This document shows, one piece after another, positions 37,511 to 47,311 of a stretch of 64,000 nt of DNA (positions within the stretch are counted from its first letter, which is position 1; each line of letters starts with the position of its first letter). The translations under genes were made by a program, and so were the position numbers. The stretch is taken from contig NZ_JH767522.1 of NCBI RefSeq assembly GCF_000281085.1, forward strand, positions 229,918 to 293,917, read 5' to 3'. The notes beneath the pieces were generated by a model. That model was not told the DNA's origin and did no database searches. It was given only the letters and a program-made list of their open reading frames with translations. The stretch comes from Catenovulum agarivorans YM01 (GTDB taxonomy: Bacteria > Pseudomonadota > Gammaproteobacteria > Enterobacterales > Alteromonadaceae).

Positions 37511-38626
37511 TTGAACGATTCAGTTGCTTTATTACAGCTGCGTGGGCTGGAAAAGTCTTACGCTGGGCACTCGATCCTGTCTGGCTTCGATTTAACTATT
37601 TTTGATGGTGAATTTTTTACTTTATTAGGCCCGTCTGGTTGTGGCAAAACCACTATTTTGAACATGATCGCTGGCATGGAAATGCCTGATGCGGGCAGCA
37701 TAGTATTACTGGGTAATGATATCAGCCAAGTGCCCGCCGAAAAACGCCCAATCAATACTGTATTCCAAAGTTACGCACTATTCCCGCATATGACGGTATT
37801 CGACAATGTTGCATTCGGTTTGCGTATGCAAGGTGTGGAGAAAAAACAAATTAAACCACGTGTGCTTGAAGCACTAGAAATGGTGCAACTCGCCCATTTA
37901 GCCGATAGAAAACCTGCACAATTGTCTGGCGGTCAGCAGCAACGTGTGGCTATTGCCCGTGCTGTAGTTAATCAACCTAAGGTATTGTTATTAGACGAGT
38001 CTTTATCTGCGCTTGATTATAAATTGCGTCAGCAAATGCAGTTAGAGCTTAAGCGTTTACAACGCAAACTCGGCATTACTTTTATTTATGTAACACACGA
38101 CCAAGAAGAAGCTTTATCTATGTCTGATCGCATTTTAGTTATGCATCAAGGCAAAGTTCAGCAACTTGGCACACCGAGACAAATTTACGAAAACCCAGCC
38201 AACCTGTTTGTCGCGCGCTTTATTGGTGAGATAAATCAACTCGACGGTGAAATTGTTAGTGTTGATGGTGACCACACATACGATGTTAAAGTCGAAGGTT
38301 TGCAATGGACATTAAAAGCACAGCATAACTTCACTGCCGGTGACAAGGTGCATGTTTTGTTGCGCCCTGAAGATTTACGCGTTGAATATATTGATGATTT
38401 TCATGCTAGCCAGTACCTAGTCGGCACTGTGGTTGAGCGTAACTACAAAGGCAAAACCTTAGATTCATTAATTCGTTTAGGCTCAGGTATAGAGGTACTT
38501 GCCAGTGAGTTTTTCAACGAAGATGATCCATCATTTGATTACAGGCCAAATCAAAAAGTCGCATTAAAATGGGTGCCCGGCTGGGAAGTGGTTATGCCAG
38601 CTGAAAAAAGTGAAGCTGCAGCATGA
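37511..38626 (+). CDS. potA: Spermidine/putrescine ABC importer ATPase
   Basis: This 371-residue ATPase has Walker A GPSGCGKT (40-47), Q-loop in [10 protein letters not shown], signature [14 protein letters not shown] and Walker [17 protein letters not shown], which is nearly the E. coli PotA wording. The C-terminal TOBE regulatory domain starts about residue 240 ([11 protein letters not shown]). The start is a TTG at 37511, with GGAG nine bases upstream; no suitable ATG was found. It powers the PotBC permease. It heads a four-gene operon with overlapping ends (ATGA to potB). Confidence 0.93.
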   Translation: MNDSVALLQLRGLEKSYAGHSILSGFDLTIFDGEFFTLLGPSGCGKTTILNMIAGMEMPDAGSIVLLGNDISQVPAEKRPINTVFQSYALFPHMTVFDNVAFGLRMQGVEKKQIKPRVLEALEMVQLAHLADRKPAQLSGGQQQRVAIARAVVNQPKVLLLDESLSALDYKLRQQMQLELKRLQRKLGITFIYVTHDQEEALSMSDRILVMHQGKVQQLGTPRQIYENPANLFVARFIGEINQLDGEIVSVDGDHTYDVKVEGLQWTLKAQHNFTAGDKVHVLLRPEDLRVEYIDDFHASQYLVGTVVERNYKGKTLDSLIRLGSGIEVLASEFFNEDDPSFDYRPNQKVALKWVPGWEVVMPAEKSEAAA

Positions 38627-39510
38627 AGCTGAATAACTTCACCTTCAACTGCGGCATCTTTAAATGCCTTGCTATTGGTTTAGCCAGTTTATGGTTAACC
38701 TTGTTTGTGTTTTTTCCAAGTGTATTGGTGATGATCACCAGTTTTTTAACTCGTGATCCACAAAACACAGTCGCACTACCAGTTAATATCGCTAACTACC
38801 AAAAAGCCTTTGATCCTCTGTATCTACAAGTGTTTCTCGACTCACTGACTATGTCGATACTGGCGACTATCTGCTGTTTGTTAATCGCATATCCGTTTGC
38901 TTTAGCAATCAGTAAGTTAGATAAACGCTGGCAAGCAATTGCGTTATTTTTGATGATAGTGCCATTTTGGACCAACTCGCTAGTGCGGACCTATGCCATT
39001 CAATTTATTTTGGGTAAACAGGGGTTAATCAACAAAGCTTTATTAGCGCTGGATGTGATTGATAAACCTTTACAACTTATGTACACCCAAGGCGCTGTGA
39101 TAATTGGCCTATGTTATATCTTGCTGCCCTTTATGGTGTTGCCGCTGTTTTCATCTCTTGAAAAACTCGACAGCAAATTAGAGTTAGCTGCTCAAGATTT
39201 AGGTGCAAATGCATGGCAAAGGTTTTGGCACATCACTATTCCGCTAACTATGCCTGGCATAGTCGCAGGTTGTTTAATGGTGTTATTACCTTCAATGGGC
39301 ATGTATTACATAGCTGATTTATTGGGTGGTGCGAAAAATTTATTGCTCGGCAATGTGATTAAAACCCAGTTTTTAAATACGCGTGATTGGCCATTCGGCT
39401 CTGCCTTTAGCGTATTACTTATGTTGTTATTAGCCTTTATGTTGTGGCTGTATTTTAGAGCGGCGAAGTTTGCCAACAAACAAGGAGGTTTAGGTGATGC
39501 GAATTTTTAG
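38623..39510 (+). CDS. potB: Polyamine ABC importer permease PotB
   Basis: This 295-residue inner-membrane permease has six hydrophobic segments. The EAA-type coupling loop [24 protein letters not shown] is at about 189-212. Its ATG overlaps the potA stop by four bases. It pairs with PotC to form the translocation channel for putrescine/spermidine. Confidence 0.93.
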   Translation: MKLNNFTFNCGIFKCLAIGLASLWLTLFVFFPSVLVMITSFLTRDPQNTVALPVNIANYQKAFDPLYLQVFLDSLTMSILATICCLLIAYPFALAISKLDKRWQAIALFLMIVPFWTNSLVRTYAIQFILGKQGLINKALLALDVIDKPLQLMYTQGAVIIGLCYILLPFMVLPLFSSLEKLDSKLELAAQDLGANAWQRFWHITIPLTMPGIVAGCLMVLLPSMGMYYIADLLGGAKNLLLGNVIKTQFLNTRDWPFGSAFSVLLMLLLAFMLWLYFRAAKFANKQGGLGDANF

Positions 39511-40267
39511 TAAATTGTATATCGCGCTCATTTTAAGCCTAATTTATCTACCTATGTTTGTGTTGGTGATCAACTCATTTAACCAATCTAAATACGGGGT
39601 TAAATGGGGGGGCTTTACTACCAGCTGGTATACAAAACTATTTAATAACGATGGATTAATTCAAGCTGCGCTTAATTCGTTAACTGTGTCAGTAATTGCA
39701 GCGACAGCCGCAACTGTAATTGGCACATTAGCCGCGGTTGCTTTGCATAGGTATCAATTTAAGGGCAAAGCTTTGTTGTCGTCTATGGTGTTTGTTGCCA
39801 TGTTAACGCCTGAAATAGTTATGGCGATTGCACTGCTAATTGTTTTTATCAGCTTAGGTATCACTTTAGGTTTTGTCTCTCTGGTCATCGCACATATTAC
39901 CTTTTGTTTACCTTTCGTCATTGTGGCTGTGTACGCGCGCCTTAAAGAATTTGATATGCGTATGCTCAATGCCGCGAAAGATTTAGGTGCAAGTGAGCTA
40001 CGTATATTTATTGAAATTATCCTGCCATTAATTTTACCTGCGGTGATTTCTGGTTGGTTACTAAGTTTTACCCTGTCGCTAGACGATGTGATAGTCAGCG
40101 CATTTGTCACAGGGCCGGGCTATGAAATATTGCCGTTAAAGGTGTATTCCATGGTGAAAGTGGGTGTTTCACCCGAAGTTAACGCCATTTCAACGCTACT
40201 GTTGGTGGTGTCACTGACTATTGTCATTATTTCTCAACTACTTATTCGTAAGGATAAAACCCAATGA
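39497..40267 (+). CDS. potC: Polyamine ABC importer permease PotC
   Basis: This 256-residue inner-membrane permease has about six transmembrane segments and the coupling loop AAKDLGASELRIFIEIILPLILPA. I choose the ATG at 39497, with GGAGG eight bases upstream, over a GTG one codon earlier. It overlaps the end of potB by 14 bases and its own stop overlaps potD, so translation is coupled. Confidence 0.93.
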   Translation: MRIFSKLYIALILSLIYLPMFVLVINSFNQSKYGVKWGGFTTSWYTKLFNNDGLIQAALNSLTVSVIAATAATVIGTLAAVALHRYQFKGKALLSSMVFVAMLTPEIVMAIALLIVFISLGITLGFVSLVIAHITFCLPFVIVAVYARLKEFDMRMLNAAKDLGASELRIFIEIILPLILPAVISGWLLSFTLSLDDVIVSAFVTGPGYEILPLKVYSMVKVGVSPEVNAISTLLLVVSLTIVIISQLLIRKDKTQ

Positions 40268-41337
40268 AAAAATTACTTTCAGTAATGATGGCAGCAGTTA
40301 TCGGTGCAACTGGTTGCTCTGAAAAACCGGCTTCTGAACAAACTGCAGCTGCTAAAGCTAAACCACAAGAAAAAGTGGTTATTTACAACTGGACTGAATA
40401 CATTCCGGCAGATGTATTGGCTCAATTTACCGAGGAAACAGGCATTGAAGTTGAGTATGCTACATACGAAAGCAACGAAGCTATGTATGCCAAAATCAAG
40501 TTGTTAAAGGGTGAAGGTTACGACATCGCTGTGCCTTCTACTTTTTACGTGGAAAAAATGCGTAAAGAAGGTTTATTACAGCCAATTCAAACAGCTAAGT
40601 TAAGCAACTATGCAAACTTAGATGAAAACATGTTGAACAAAGATTATGACCCAAATAATCAATTCAGTATCCCTTATTTATGGGGTAGCACAGCGATTGC
40701 TGTAAACAGTGAAGTAATAGACCCTACGTTAATTACCAGCTGGCAAGATTTATGGCGCCCAGAGGTAGCTGGCGAATTAATGTTAATGGACGACGTTCGT
40801 GACATTATGGGTGTTGGTTTAGCCGTTAAAGGTTTTGATGATAACACCACTAACGAAGCTGAAATTGAAGCAGCTTATATGGCGTTACAATCGTTGTGGT
40901 CAGGCGTGAAAATGATCAACTCTGATTCACCAAAAACCCCATTAATTCAAGGTAACGTAAATATTGGTGTTATGTGGAATGGCGAAGCTTATATGGCACA
41001 GCAAGAAATGCCGAGCATTGAGTTTATTTACCCATCAGAAGGTGCAATTGTTTGGGTAGACAGCTTTGTTATTCCTAAAGGTGCAACAAATGTTGAAAAC
41101 GCGCATAAATTTATCGACTTTATGTTACGCGCACAAAGCGCTAAAGCCGCTATTGAAGAGTTAGGTTATGCTGCACCAAACAAAGCAGCTATGGAATTGT
41201 TAGCACCTGAGTTACGTGACAATAAGATCATCTTCCCTGATGCGGAAGATATTCAAAAAGGTCGTATTCACAAAGATTTAGGTGAATCAATTTTAGTATT
41301 TGAAAAATACTGGGAAAAATTAAAAGCGGGTGTTTAA
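40264..41337 (+). CDS. potD: Polyamine-binding lipoprotein PotD
   Basis: This 357-residue periplasmic solute-binding protein has a lipobox GATGC (Cys18), so it is likely anchored to the inner membrane, unlike soluble E. coli PotD. The family motif VVIYNWTEYIPADVL is at about 40-54, with AVPSTFYVEKM, WGSTAIAVN and WVDSFVIPKGA further on. These residues shape the polyamine-binding cleft. It captures spermidine or putrescine for PotABC. The start overlaps the potC stop by four bases. Confidence 0.93.
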   Translation: MKKLLSVMMAAVIGATGCSEKPASEQTAAAKAKPQEKVVIYNWTEYIPADVLAQFTEETGIEVEYATYESNEAMYAKIKLLKGEGYDIAVPSTFYVEKMRKEGLLQPIQTAKLSNYANLDENMLNKDYDPNNQFSIPYLWGSTAIAVNSEVIDPTLITSWQDLWRPEVAGELMLMDDVRDIMGVGLAVKGFDDNTTNEAEIEAAYMALQSLWSGVKMINSDSPKTPLIQGNVNIGVMWNGEAYMAQQEMPSIEFIYPSEGAIVWVDSFVIPKGATNVENAHKFIDFMLRAQSAKAAIEELGYAAPNKAAMELLAPELRDNKIIFPDAEDIQKGRIHKDLGESILVFEKYWEKLKAGV

Positions 41338-41872
41338 TTCTTACGTTGCTAAAAGCAGCACTAGTGCCTGATGAAGATGGGAATTGTGAGCAAGTGAACC
41401 AACCTTGAATTGCATGGATGCAATTCGAGAGCGCTCAGGGATGACTTGCAGCGTTTGGTGAACTGTTCACGATTTTCAGCTGATTTGCACCGTTAACTTG
41501 TGCCCTATAAGTCGAAGTCAAATGGGGTATTACCCACAAAAACGCTTCAAGGCTGTCCCTAGCTCGCTCGCACAAGATATCCCTCTCTTGTGAAGTTTTG
41601 TTCGCAACACACCCATTTACCTTCTCAGCTATTGTGTCGCGGCACTGTTTTAGGCGGCTTAAAGTTACTAACACAACCAAAATGTCTAAAAACAATCCTA
41701 ATCAGCTTGACCTTCTTTGCCACAAACCTTGCTGCATTTGTAAATTATCTGTAAACCTCTATCCGCGCTAATATGCAATGCACAATTTCAATGATATAAA
41801 TCGCACCAATAACCAAGCGCGATCACATCAATTCTGGTTAGATTTTTAATACCACACAAATAGGTAAATCTA
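41338..41872. other. Gene-free stretch with dispersed element
   Basis: These 535 bases hold no gene I can support. The first part carries copy B of the hairpin element (41407-41456) and a small stem GTGAAC/GTTCAC at 41458-41470. The rest, to about 41700, has the feel of a repeated intergenic sequence. A minus-strand frame of 86 codons (41435-41695) has no recognisable domain, signal or ribosome site. The last 170 bases are AT-rich and probably contain the promoter of the next gene. Confidence 0.55.
41407..41456 (+). repeat. Dispersed hairpin element, copy B
   Basis: GAATTGCAT (41407-41415), GG, ATGCAATTC (41418-41426) is a perfect 9-bp inverted repeat centred on ATGGAT. It is followed by GAGAGCGCTCAGGGATG and AGCGTTT, matching copy A at 12563-12617 in order and spacing but with a different stem sequence. 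Confidence 0.55.
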
Positions 41873-42085
41873 ATGAAAAAAGTAATTTCTAGTTTAATCG
41901 TGTTAACCGCTTTATTTGGCCAAACAGCTTTTGCTGGTGAAAAAATTAGCAAAGAAGAACGTCAGGCTTTATCAAAAGAATGCCGTGCTGAACTAAAAGC
42001 GGCAGGTACAGATTTAACCGATAAAGAAGCAGTCAAAACTTTGGTTAAAGAATGTGTCAAAGGCAAAATTAAAGCGAAAAGCTAA
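41873..42085 (+). CDS. Small secreted Lys-rich protein
   Basis: This 70-residue protein has a clear signal peptide (MKKVISSLIVLTALFGQTAFA). The mature part, about 49 residues, is charged and helical (KISKEERQALSKECRAELKAAG) and holds two cysteines about 23 residues apart (KECRAEL and KECVKGK). The repeated KEC motif suggests a disulphide-linked helical hairpin, loosely like PsiF repeats. The function is unknown. It is monocistronic, with a stem-loop just downstream. Confidence 0.7.
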   Translation: MKKVISSLIVLTALFGQTAFAGEKISKEERQALSKECRAELKAAGTDLTDKEAVKTLVKECVKGKIKAKS

Positions 42086-42107
42086 CAAATAACTAAACCA
42101 GATTTCT

Positions 42108-42145
42108 ACAGTCAAATTGCATTGGTGTAATTTGACTGTTTACTT
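42108..42145 (+). terminator. Stem-loop terminator after small secreted protein gene
   Basis: ACAGTCAAATT (42108-42118) and AATTTGACTGT (42129-42139) form a perfect 11-bp stem with a 10-base loop, followed by TTTACTT. It lies 22 bases after the stop of the small secreted protein gene. Confidence 0.7.
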
Positions 42146-42225
42146 ACCATTTTCCAGCCAATTCGAAATTACAATTAAAACCTCCAACATCAACTGACAA
42201 ATTTGCTGCAAAAAGCAACTATTTC

Positions 42226-42257
42226 TTGTCTGAGGGCCGATTGTATGCTATTTATAC
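42226..42257 (+). promoter_or_regulatory. Candidate ilv promoter
   Basis: TTGTCT (42226-42231) and TATTTA (42249-42254) are separated by 17 bases and lie about 47 bases upstream of the ilvL leader peptide. An overlapping TTATAC (42252-42257) is an alternative -10. This is the expected place for the operon promoter, but the match is moderate. Confidence 0.35.
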
Positions 42258-42300
42258 GCCCCTAAATGCAAATCGTCTCTTTTGCAGGTATCGAATTAAG

Positions 42301-42384
42301 ATGAATTTCCGAATTATGATTAAATTAGTCGTCGTCAGCGTGGTGGTGCTTCTCACTTCACCGCGGGGGTATGACTCGGTTTAA
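42301..42384 (+). CDS. ilvL: ilv operon leader peptide
   Basis: This 27-residue open frame, too short for usual gene calling, contains a run of regulatory codons: KLVVVSVVVLL. There are seven Val, three Leu and two Ile residues in total. It closely recalls E. coli IlvL (LVVISVVV). Ribosome stalling when Val/Leu/Ile-tRNA is scarce would let an antiterminator form and prevent the terminator at 42408-42439. It lies 90 bases upstream of ilvG. Confidence 0.88.
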   Translation: MNFRIMIKLVVVSVVVLLTSPRGYDSV

Positions 42385-42407
42385 TTATAATTAACCAGAC
42401 TAACATA

Positions 42408-42439
42408 AACCCTCGCGTCGCAAGACTCGGGGGTTTTTT
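42408..42439 (+). terminator. ilv attenuator terminator
   Basis: AACCCTCG (42408-42415) pairs with CGGGGGTT (42428-42435, one G-T wobble), followed by a run of T residues to 42439. The GCGGGGGT and ACTCGG segments inside the leader-peptide coding region could compete for the CCCTCG arm as an antiterminator. This is the standard attenuator position between ilvL and ilvG. Confidence 0.88.
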
Positions 42440-42473
42440 GTTTTAGTCGTTATTAAAAGATAAAGGGTAAGTT

Positions 42474-44117
42474 ATGACCGGCGCTGAACTGGTTTTAAAA
42501 GTTTTACAACAACATGGCGTTAAGCACATTTTTGGTTACCCAGGTGGTGCCATCATGCCAATTTATGACGCTTTGTACGACTCAGACGTACAACACTTCT
42601 TATGTCGTCACGAACAAGGTGCGGCATTCTCAGCTATTGGTTATGCACGCTCTACCGGTAAAGTTGGTGTCTGTATGGCAACTTCAGGCCCAGGCGCAAC
42701 TAACCTAGTAACAGGTTTAGCTGATGCTATGATGGACTCAGTCCCTGTTGTCGCTATTACAGGTCAGGTATTCAGCAGCCTGATCGGCACTGATGCATTC
42801 CAAGAAATGGATGTTTTAGGCATGTCTTTGTCTATTACTAAACACAGCTTTTTAGTGCAAAGTTTAGATGAGCTAGCTGATGTATTACATCAGGCGTTTG
42901 AATTAGCTCAGTCTGGCCGTCCGGGTCCTGTGTTAGTTGATATCCCTAAAGACATTCAAATTGGCAGTGTTGATTTTGAACCTTACCCAATTAATGACAA
43001 AAAATTCCCTGCAATCGACCAAGATGCAGTCACTGCAGCACGCGATTTAATTGGCGCTGCGAAAAAACCACTATTCTACATAGGTGGTGGTGTTGGTTTA
43101 GCCGACGCAATTGACGAGTTACAAGACGTTTTGGAATATAGCCAAATTCCAGCAATTTCTACCTTGAAAGCTTTAGGTACAGTACCGGGTGATTATGCTT
43201 ACAACCTAGGTTTTGTCGGTATGCATGGTAATCAAGCTGCCAATTTAGCTGTACAAGAATGTGATTTGTTAATTTGTACCGGTGCGCGTTTTGATGACAG
43301 GGTAACAGGTAAGTTAGATACCTTTGCGCCGAATGCGAAAGTTATTCACTTAGATATAGATCCGGCAGAAATCAGCAAATTGCGTACCGCAGATGTAGCG
43401 ATTTTGGGTGATTTCAAACAAATTTTGCCGCAGTTAAAAGTTGCACCACATACACCAGAATGGTTAGAGCGCGTTGGCGGTTTAATCACTGAATTTGCTT
43501 GGCGTTACGACTACCCAGGCGAAAATATTTATGCGCCAAAATTGTTAAATCAATTAAGCAAAGCATTACCAGAAGATCACGTAGTTAGCTGTGATGTTGG
43601 CCAACACCAAATGTGGGTTGCACAACATATGCTATTTAGCTCACCACGTAATCACTTATCAAGTGGTGGTGCTGGTACTATGGGCTTTGGTTTGCCATCA
43701 GCAATTGGTGCACAAGTAGCGCGCCCTGATGCAACTTCAGTCGTAGTATCAGGTGACGGTTCATTTATGATGAACGTACAAGAATTAGGTACAATTAAAC
43801 GCTTTAGCTTGCCAGTTAAAATTGTTCTATTAGACAACCAGCGTTTAGGCATGGTTAAACAGTGGCAAGAATTATTTTTTGAAGAGCGTTACTCAGAAAC
43901 AAATTTAAGCGATAATCCCGACTTTATTACGCTTGCGAAGGCTTTTGACATACCAGCCATCAGCATAAGCAAAGCAGATGAAATTGACCAAGCAGTTGAA
44001 CAATTTGTTCAAAGCAAAGGGCCAATTTTATTACATGTACAAATTGACGATAAAGACAACGTTTGGCCGTTAGTTCCGCCAGGTAAAGCAAACCACGACA
44101 TGATAGAGGGCAACTAA
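42474..44117 (+). CDS. ilvG: Acetolactate synthase II large subunit
   Basis: This 547-residue ThDP- and FAD-dependent enzyme makes acetolactate or acetohydroxybutyrate, the first common step of Val/Leu/Ile synthesis. The ThDP-activating Glu lies in CRHEQGAAF, and the ThDP/Mg site in [14 protein letters not shown] to [10 protein letters not shown]. It is intact, unlike the frameshifted ilvG of E. coli K-12. ilvM starts one base after its stop. Confidence 0.95.
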   Translation: MTGAELVLKVLQQHGVKHIFGYPGGAIMPIYDALYDSDVQHFLCRHEQGAAFSAIGYARSTGKVGVCMATSGPGATNLVTGLADAMMDSVPVVAITGQVFSSLIGTDAFQEMDVLGMSLSITKHSFLVQSLDELADVLHQAFELAQSGRPGPVLVDIPKDIQIGSVDFEPYPINDKKFPAIDQDAVTAARDLIGAAKKPLFYIGGGVGLADAIDELQDVLEYSQIPAISTLKALGTVPGDYAYNLGFVGMHGNQAANLAVQECDLLICTGARFDDRVTGKLDTFAPNAKVIHLDIDPAEISKLRTADVAILGDFKQILPQLKVAPHTPEWLERVGGLITEFAWRYDYPGENIYAPKLLNQLSKALPEDHVVSCDVGQHQMWVAQHMLFSSPRNHLSSGGAGTMGFGLPSAIGAQVARPDATSVVVSGDGSFMMNVQELGTIKRFSLPVKIVLLDNQRLGMVKQWQELFFEERYSETNLSDNPDFITLAKAFDIPAISISKADEIDQAVEQFVQSKGPILLHVQIDDKDNVWPLVPPGKANHDMIEGN

Positions 44118-44118
44118 G

Positions 44119-44382
44119 ATGACACATACCATTAATTTGATCGCACAATCTCGACCAGAAACAATGGAACGTGTATTGCGAGTCGTCCGCCACCGTGGTT
44201 TTGCACTAAACGCTGTTGAAATGAAAAATTGCGATAAAAACAATACAGTCAATATTCAATTAACTGTATCGGGCGAGCGCCCTATCAGCAATTTAGAACA
44301 TCAATTGAAAAAATTATACGATGTGACTGAGTTAGAATTAAACTCTGCACTTTCACAATCAGCCGTAGCAATGAATGCATAA
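44119..44382 (+). CDS. ilvM: Acetolactate synthase II small subunit
   Basis: This 87-residue ACT-domain regulatory subunit has the fold pattern INLIAQSRPETMERVLRVVR, RGFALNAVEMK and VNIQLTVSGERP. It binds and activates IlvG. In E. coli the IlvM isozyme is relatively valine-insensitive; whether that holds here is unknown. It sits directly between ilvG and ilvE. Confidence 0.92.
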   Translation: MTHTINLIAQSRPETMERVLRVVRHRGFALNAVEMKNCDKNNTVNIQLTVSGERPISNLEHQLKKLYDVTELELNSALSQSAVAMNA

Positions 44383-44399
44383 TTTTCAGGACATTAACA

Positions 44400-45329
44400 A
44401 TGAGTAAATCTAATTATCCAGAACTAATTTGGTACAATGGCAAGGTTATTCCATGGCAAGAAGCAACAGTGCATATTGTTTGTCATGCAATTCATTACGG
44501 TTCATCAGTATTTGAAGGTGTGCGTTGTTACGACACGCCAAAAGGCCCAGCTATTTTCCGCTTAAAAGAACATACACGTCGTTTGTTCGATTCAGCTAAA
44601 ATCTACCGCTTTGAAATTCCTTTCACCCAAGAAGAAATCAATCAAGGCTGTAAAGACATCATCAAAGAAAACGGCTTAAAAAGTGCTTATTTGCGTCCGT
44701 TCGCATTTATGGGTGCACACGGTTTAGGTTTAAACCCACCAAAAATGCCATTAGAAACTTCTATTATGGCGTTAAACTGGGGCTCATATTTAGGTGACGA
44801 AAGTTTAGAAAGTGGTGTTGATGCTGCGATTACCTCATGGAATCGTTTAGCACCTAACACTATGCCAACTGGCGCAAAAGCTGGTGGTAACTACTTATCT
44901 TCAATTTTAATCACCACTGAAGCAAAACGTCATGGTTATGTTGAAGGCATAGGTTTAGACCAAAACGGTTGTATCTCTGAAGGTGCGGGCGAAAACATCT
45001 TCGTAGTACGTGATGGCGTAATCTGCACACCACCATTAACCAGTGGTATTTTGCCAGGTATTACCCGTAATACCTTAATCACCTTAGCGGCTGAATTTGG
45101 TTACACAGTACGTGAACAAGCGATTCCGCGTGAAGCGCTATACTTAGCAGATGAAGTATTTATGTGTGGTACTGCGGCTGAAGTTGTACCTGTACGCAGC
45201 GTAGACCAAATTACTGTGGGCAACGGTAAACGTGGTCCAATTACTGAAAAGATTCAAAAAGCTTACTTCGACCTAGTCAAAGGTGTAGGCGATGACAAGT
45301 GGGGTTGGTTAGATTACGTAAACGAATAA
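44400..45329 (+). CDS. ilvE: Branched-chain amino acid aminotransferase
   Basis: This 309-residue fold-type IV PLP enzyme transfers amino groups to the 2-oxo acids of Val, Leu and Ile. The PLP lysine is K160 in TGAKAGGNYLSS, at the same number as in E. coli. HAIHYGSSVFEGVRCY near the start and GTAAEVVPV near residue 258 are family motifs. A perfect terminator hairpin follows, so ilvDA may be partly separately expressed. Confidence 0.95.
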   Translation: MSKSNYPELIWYNGKVIPWQEATVHIVCHAIHYGSSVFEGVRCYDTPKGPAIFRLKEHTRRLFDSAKIYRFEIPFTQEEINQGCKDIIKENGLKSAYLRPFAFMGAHGLGLNPPKMPLETSIMALNWGSYLGDESLESGVDAAITSWNRLAPNTMPTGAKAGGNYLSSILITTEAKRHGYVEGIGLDQNGCISEGAGENIFVVRDGVICTPPLTSGILPGITRNTLITLAAEFGYTVREQAIPREALYLADEVFMCGTAAEVVPVRSVDQITVGNGKRGPITEKIQKAYFDLVKGVGDDKWGWLDYVNE

Positions 45330-45362
45330 GCGTTTATTTACAGTCAAGTTAACCCACTTATC

Positions 45363-45385
45363 AAGCAGGCTACTCGCCTGCTTTT
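45363..45385 (+). terminator. Intrinsic terminator between ilvE and ilvD
   Basis: AAGCAGGC (45363-45370) and GCCTGCTT (45376-45383) form a perfect 8-bp stem with a TACTC loop, followed by a short T run. Its position inside the ilv operon suggests a polarity point or an end for the upstream transcript. Confidence 0.75.
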
Positions 45386-45465
45386 GCATATATAAATTGA
45401 ATAGAATTTGTTGTGTTGGCAATTAACCAACTCAACCCACCCAACCAAAAATGGGAGACAGAACA

Positions 45466-47307
45466 ATGCCAAAATTAAGATCAGCCACTACAACCCAAGG
45501 CCGTAATATGGCGGGTGCACGAGCGTTATGGCGCGCGACCGGCATGAAAGATGAAGATTTCAACAAACCAATTATCGCAGTAGCTAACTCATTTACTCAA
45601 TTTGTCCCAGGTCACGTACATTTAAAAGATATGGGTCAATTAGTTGCACGTAGCATTGAAGCAGCAGGTGGTGTTGCTAAAGAATTTAATACCATTGCGG
45701 TAGACGATGGTATCGCTATGGGTCACGGTGGTATGTTATACAGCTTGCCATCACGCGACTTAATTGCCGACTCAGTTGAATACATGGTTAACGCCCACTG
45801 TGCTGACGCAATTGTGTGTATTTCCAACTGTGACAAAATCACCCCGGGCATGTTAATGGCGGCTATGCGCTTAAACATTCCAGTGATCTTTGTATCAGGT
45901 GGCCCAATGGAAGCAGGTAAAACTAAGCTTTCAGATCAAATCATCAAACTAGATTTAGTTGATGCCATGATCCAAGGTGCTGATCCTACTGTTTCTGATG
46001 AACAAAGTGATGAAGTTGAACGCTCAGCATGTCCAACTTGTGGTTCGTGCTCTGGTATGTTCACCGCCAACTCAATGAACTGTTTAACTGAAGCTTTAGG
46101 TTTATCCTTGCCAGGTAATGGTTCAATGTTGGCAACTCATGCTGATCGTGAACGTTTATTTAAACAAGCAGGTTCACGCATTGTTGAGTTATGTGAGCAA
46201 TATTACAAAAACGATGATGATTCAATTTTGCCACGCAATATCGCAACTTTCGAAGCGTTTGAAAATGCCATAGCCTTAGATATTGCTATGGGTGGTTCAA
46301 CCAATACAGTTTTACACCTATTGGCAGCAGCGCAAGAAGGTGATGTTAACTTTACTATGGCCGACATAGACCGTATGTCACGCAAAGTACCTAACTTAAG
46401 TAAAGTTGCACCAGCAACACAAAAATACCATATGGAAGACGTGCACCGTGCAGGTGGTGTAATTGGTTTATTAGGTGAATTAAACCGTGCAGGTTTACTT
46501 CATGCTGATACTAACCACGTTTTAGGTGGCAAGTTAGCAGACGTTCTAGCTAAGTGGGACATTATGGTAACCGAAGACGAAGCGGTTAAAACCTTCTACC
46601 AAGCGGGCCCTGCAGGTATTCGTACTACTCAAGCTTTCTCACAAGATTGCCGCTGGCCTTCATTAGATAATGACCGTGAAAACGGTTGTATTCGCAGCAA
46701 AGAACACGCGTATAGCCAAGACGGTGGCTTAGCAGTGTTAGACGGTAATATTGCAGTTGACGGTTGTATTGTAAAAACTGCCGGTGTTGACGAAAGCATC
46801 TTAAAATTCTCAGGTCCCGCCATTGTATTTGAAAGCCAAGAAGATGCAGTAGACGGCATTTTGGGTGACAAAGTTAAAGCCGGTGACGTGGTAGTAATTC
46901 GTTACGAAGGTCCTAAAGGTGGTCCTGGCATGCAAGAAATGTTGTACCCAACTACTTTCTTAAAATCTAAAGGTTTAGGCAAAGCTTGTGCACTAATCAC
47001 TGATGGTCGTTTCTCTGGTGGTACATCTGGTTTATCAATTGGTCACGTTTCGCCAGAAGCGGCAAGCGGCGGTACTATCGGTTTAGTTAAAGATGGCGAC
47101 ATCATTGAAATTGATATCCCTAACCGTGGTATCTCATTAAAAGTTGGCGAAGCTGAGCTTGCTGAGCGTCGTAAACAACAAGATGCAGTTGGCTGGAAAC
47201 CTGTTAGCCGTGAGCGCGAAGTTTCTTTCGCATTAAAAACTTTTGCTATGTTTGCAACCAGCGCCGACAAAGGTGCAGTGCGTGATCGCAGCAAATTAGA
47301 AGACTAA
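45466..47307 (+). CDS. ilvD: Dihydroxy-acid dehydratase
   Basis: This 613-residue Fe-S enzyme dehydrates dihydroxy acids in Val/Ile synthesis. I choose the ATG at 45466, with GGGAGA seven bases upstream, because the family begins [13 protein letters not shown]; an upstream ATG at 45451 would overlap that site. Cluster ligands are visible in [10 protein letters not shown] and [12 protein letters not shown]. ilvA begins after four bases, so the two are coupled. Confidence 0.95.
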   Translation: MPKLRSATTTQGRNMAGARALWRATGMKDEDFNKPIIAVANSFTQFVPGHVHLKDMGQLVARSIEAAGGVAKEFNTIAVDDGIAMGHGGMLYSLPSRDLIADSVEYMVNAHCADAIVCISNCDKITPGMLMAAMRLNIPVIFVSGGPMEAGKTKLSDQIIKLDLVDAMIQGADPTVSDEQSDEVERSACPTCGSCSGMFTANSMNCLTEALGLSLPGNGSMLATHADRERLFKQAGSRIVELCEQYYKNDDDSILPRNIATFEAFENAIALDIAMGGSTNTVLHLLAAAQEGDVNFTMADIDRMSRKVPNLSKVAPATQKYHMEDVHRAGGVIGLLGELNRAGLLHADTNHVLGGKLADVLAKWDIMVTEDEAVKTFYQAGPAGIRTTQAFSQDCRWPSLDNDRENGCIRSKEHAYSQDGGLAVLDGNIAVDGCIVKTAGVDESILKFSGPAIVFESQEDAVDGILGDKVKAGDVVVIRYEGPKGGPGMQEMLYPTTFLKSKGLGKACALITDGRFSGGTSGLSIGHVSPEAASGGTIGLVKDGDIIEIDIPNRGISLKVGEAELAERRKQQDAVGWKPVSREREVSFALKTFAMFATSADKGAVRDRSKLED

Positions 47308-47311
47308 TAAA

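Noticed and set aside
41435-41695. 86-codon minus-strand frame between potD and the small secreted protein gene
   Set aside because: It overlaps the dispersed element region, has no ribosome site or recognisable domain, and looks like a chance frame in a repeated intergenic sequence.
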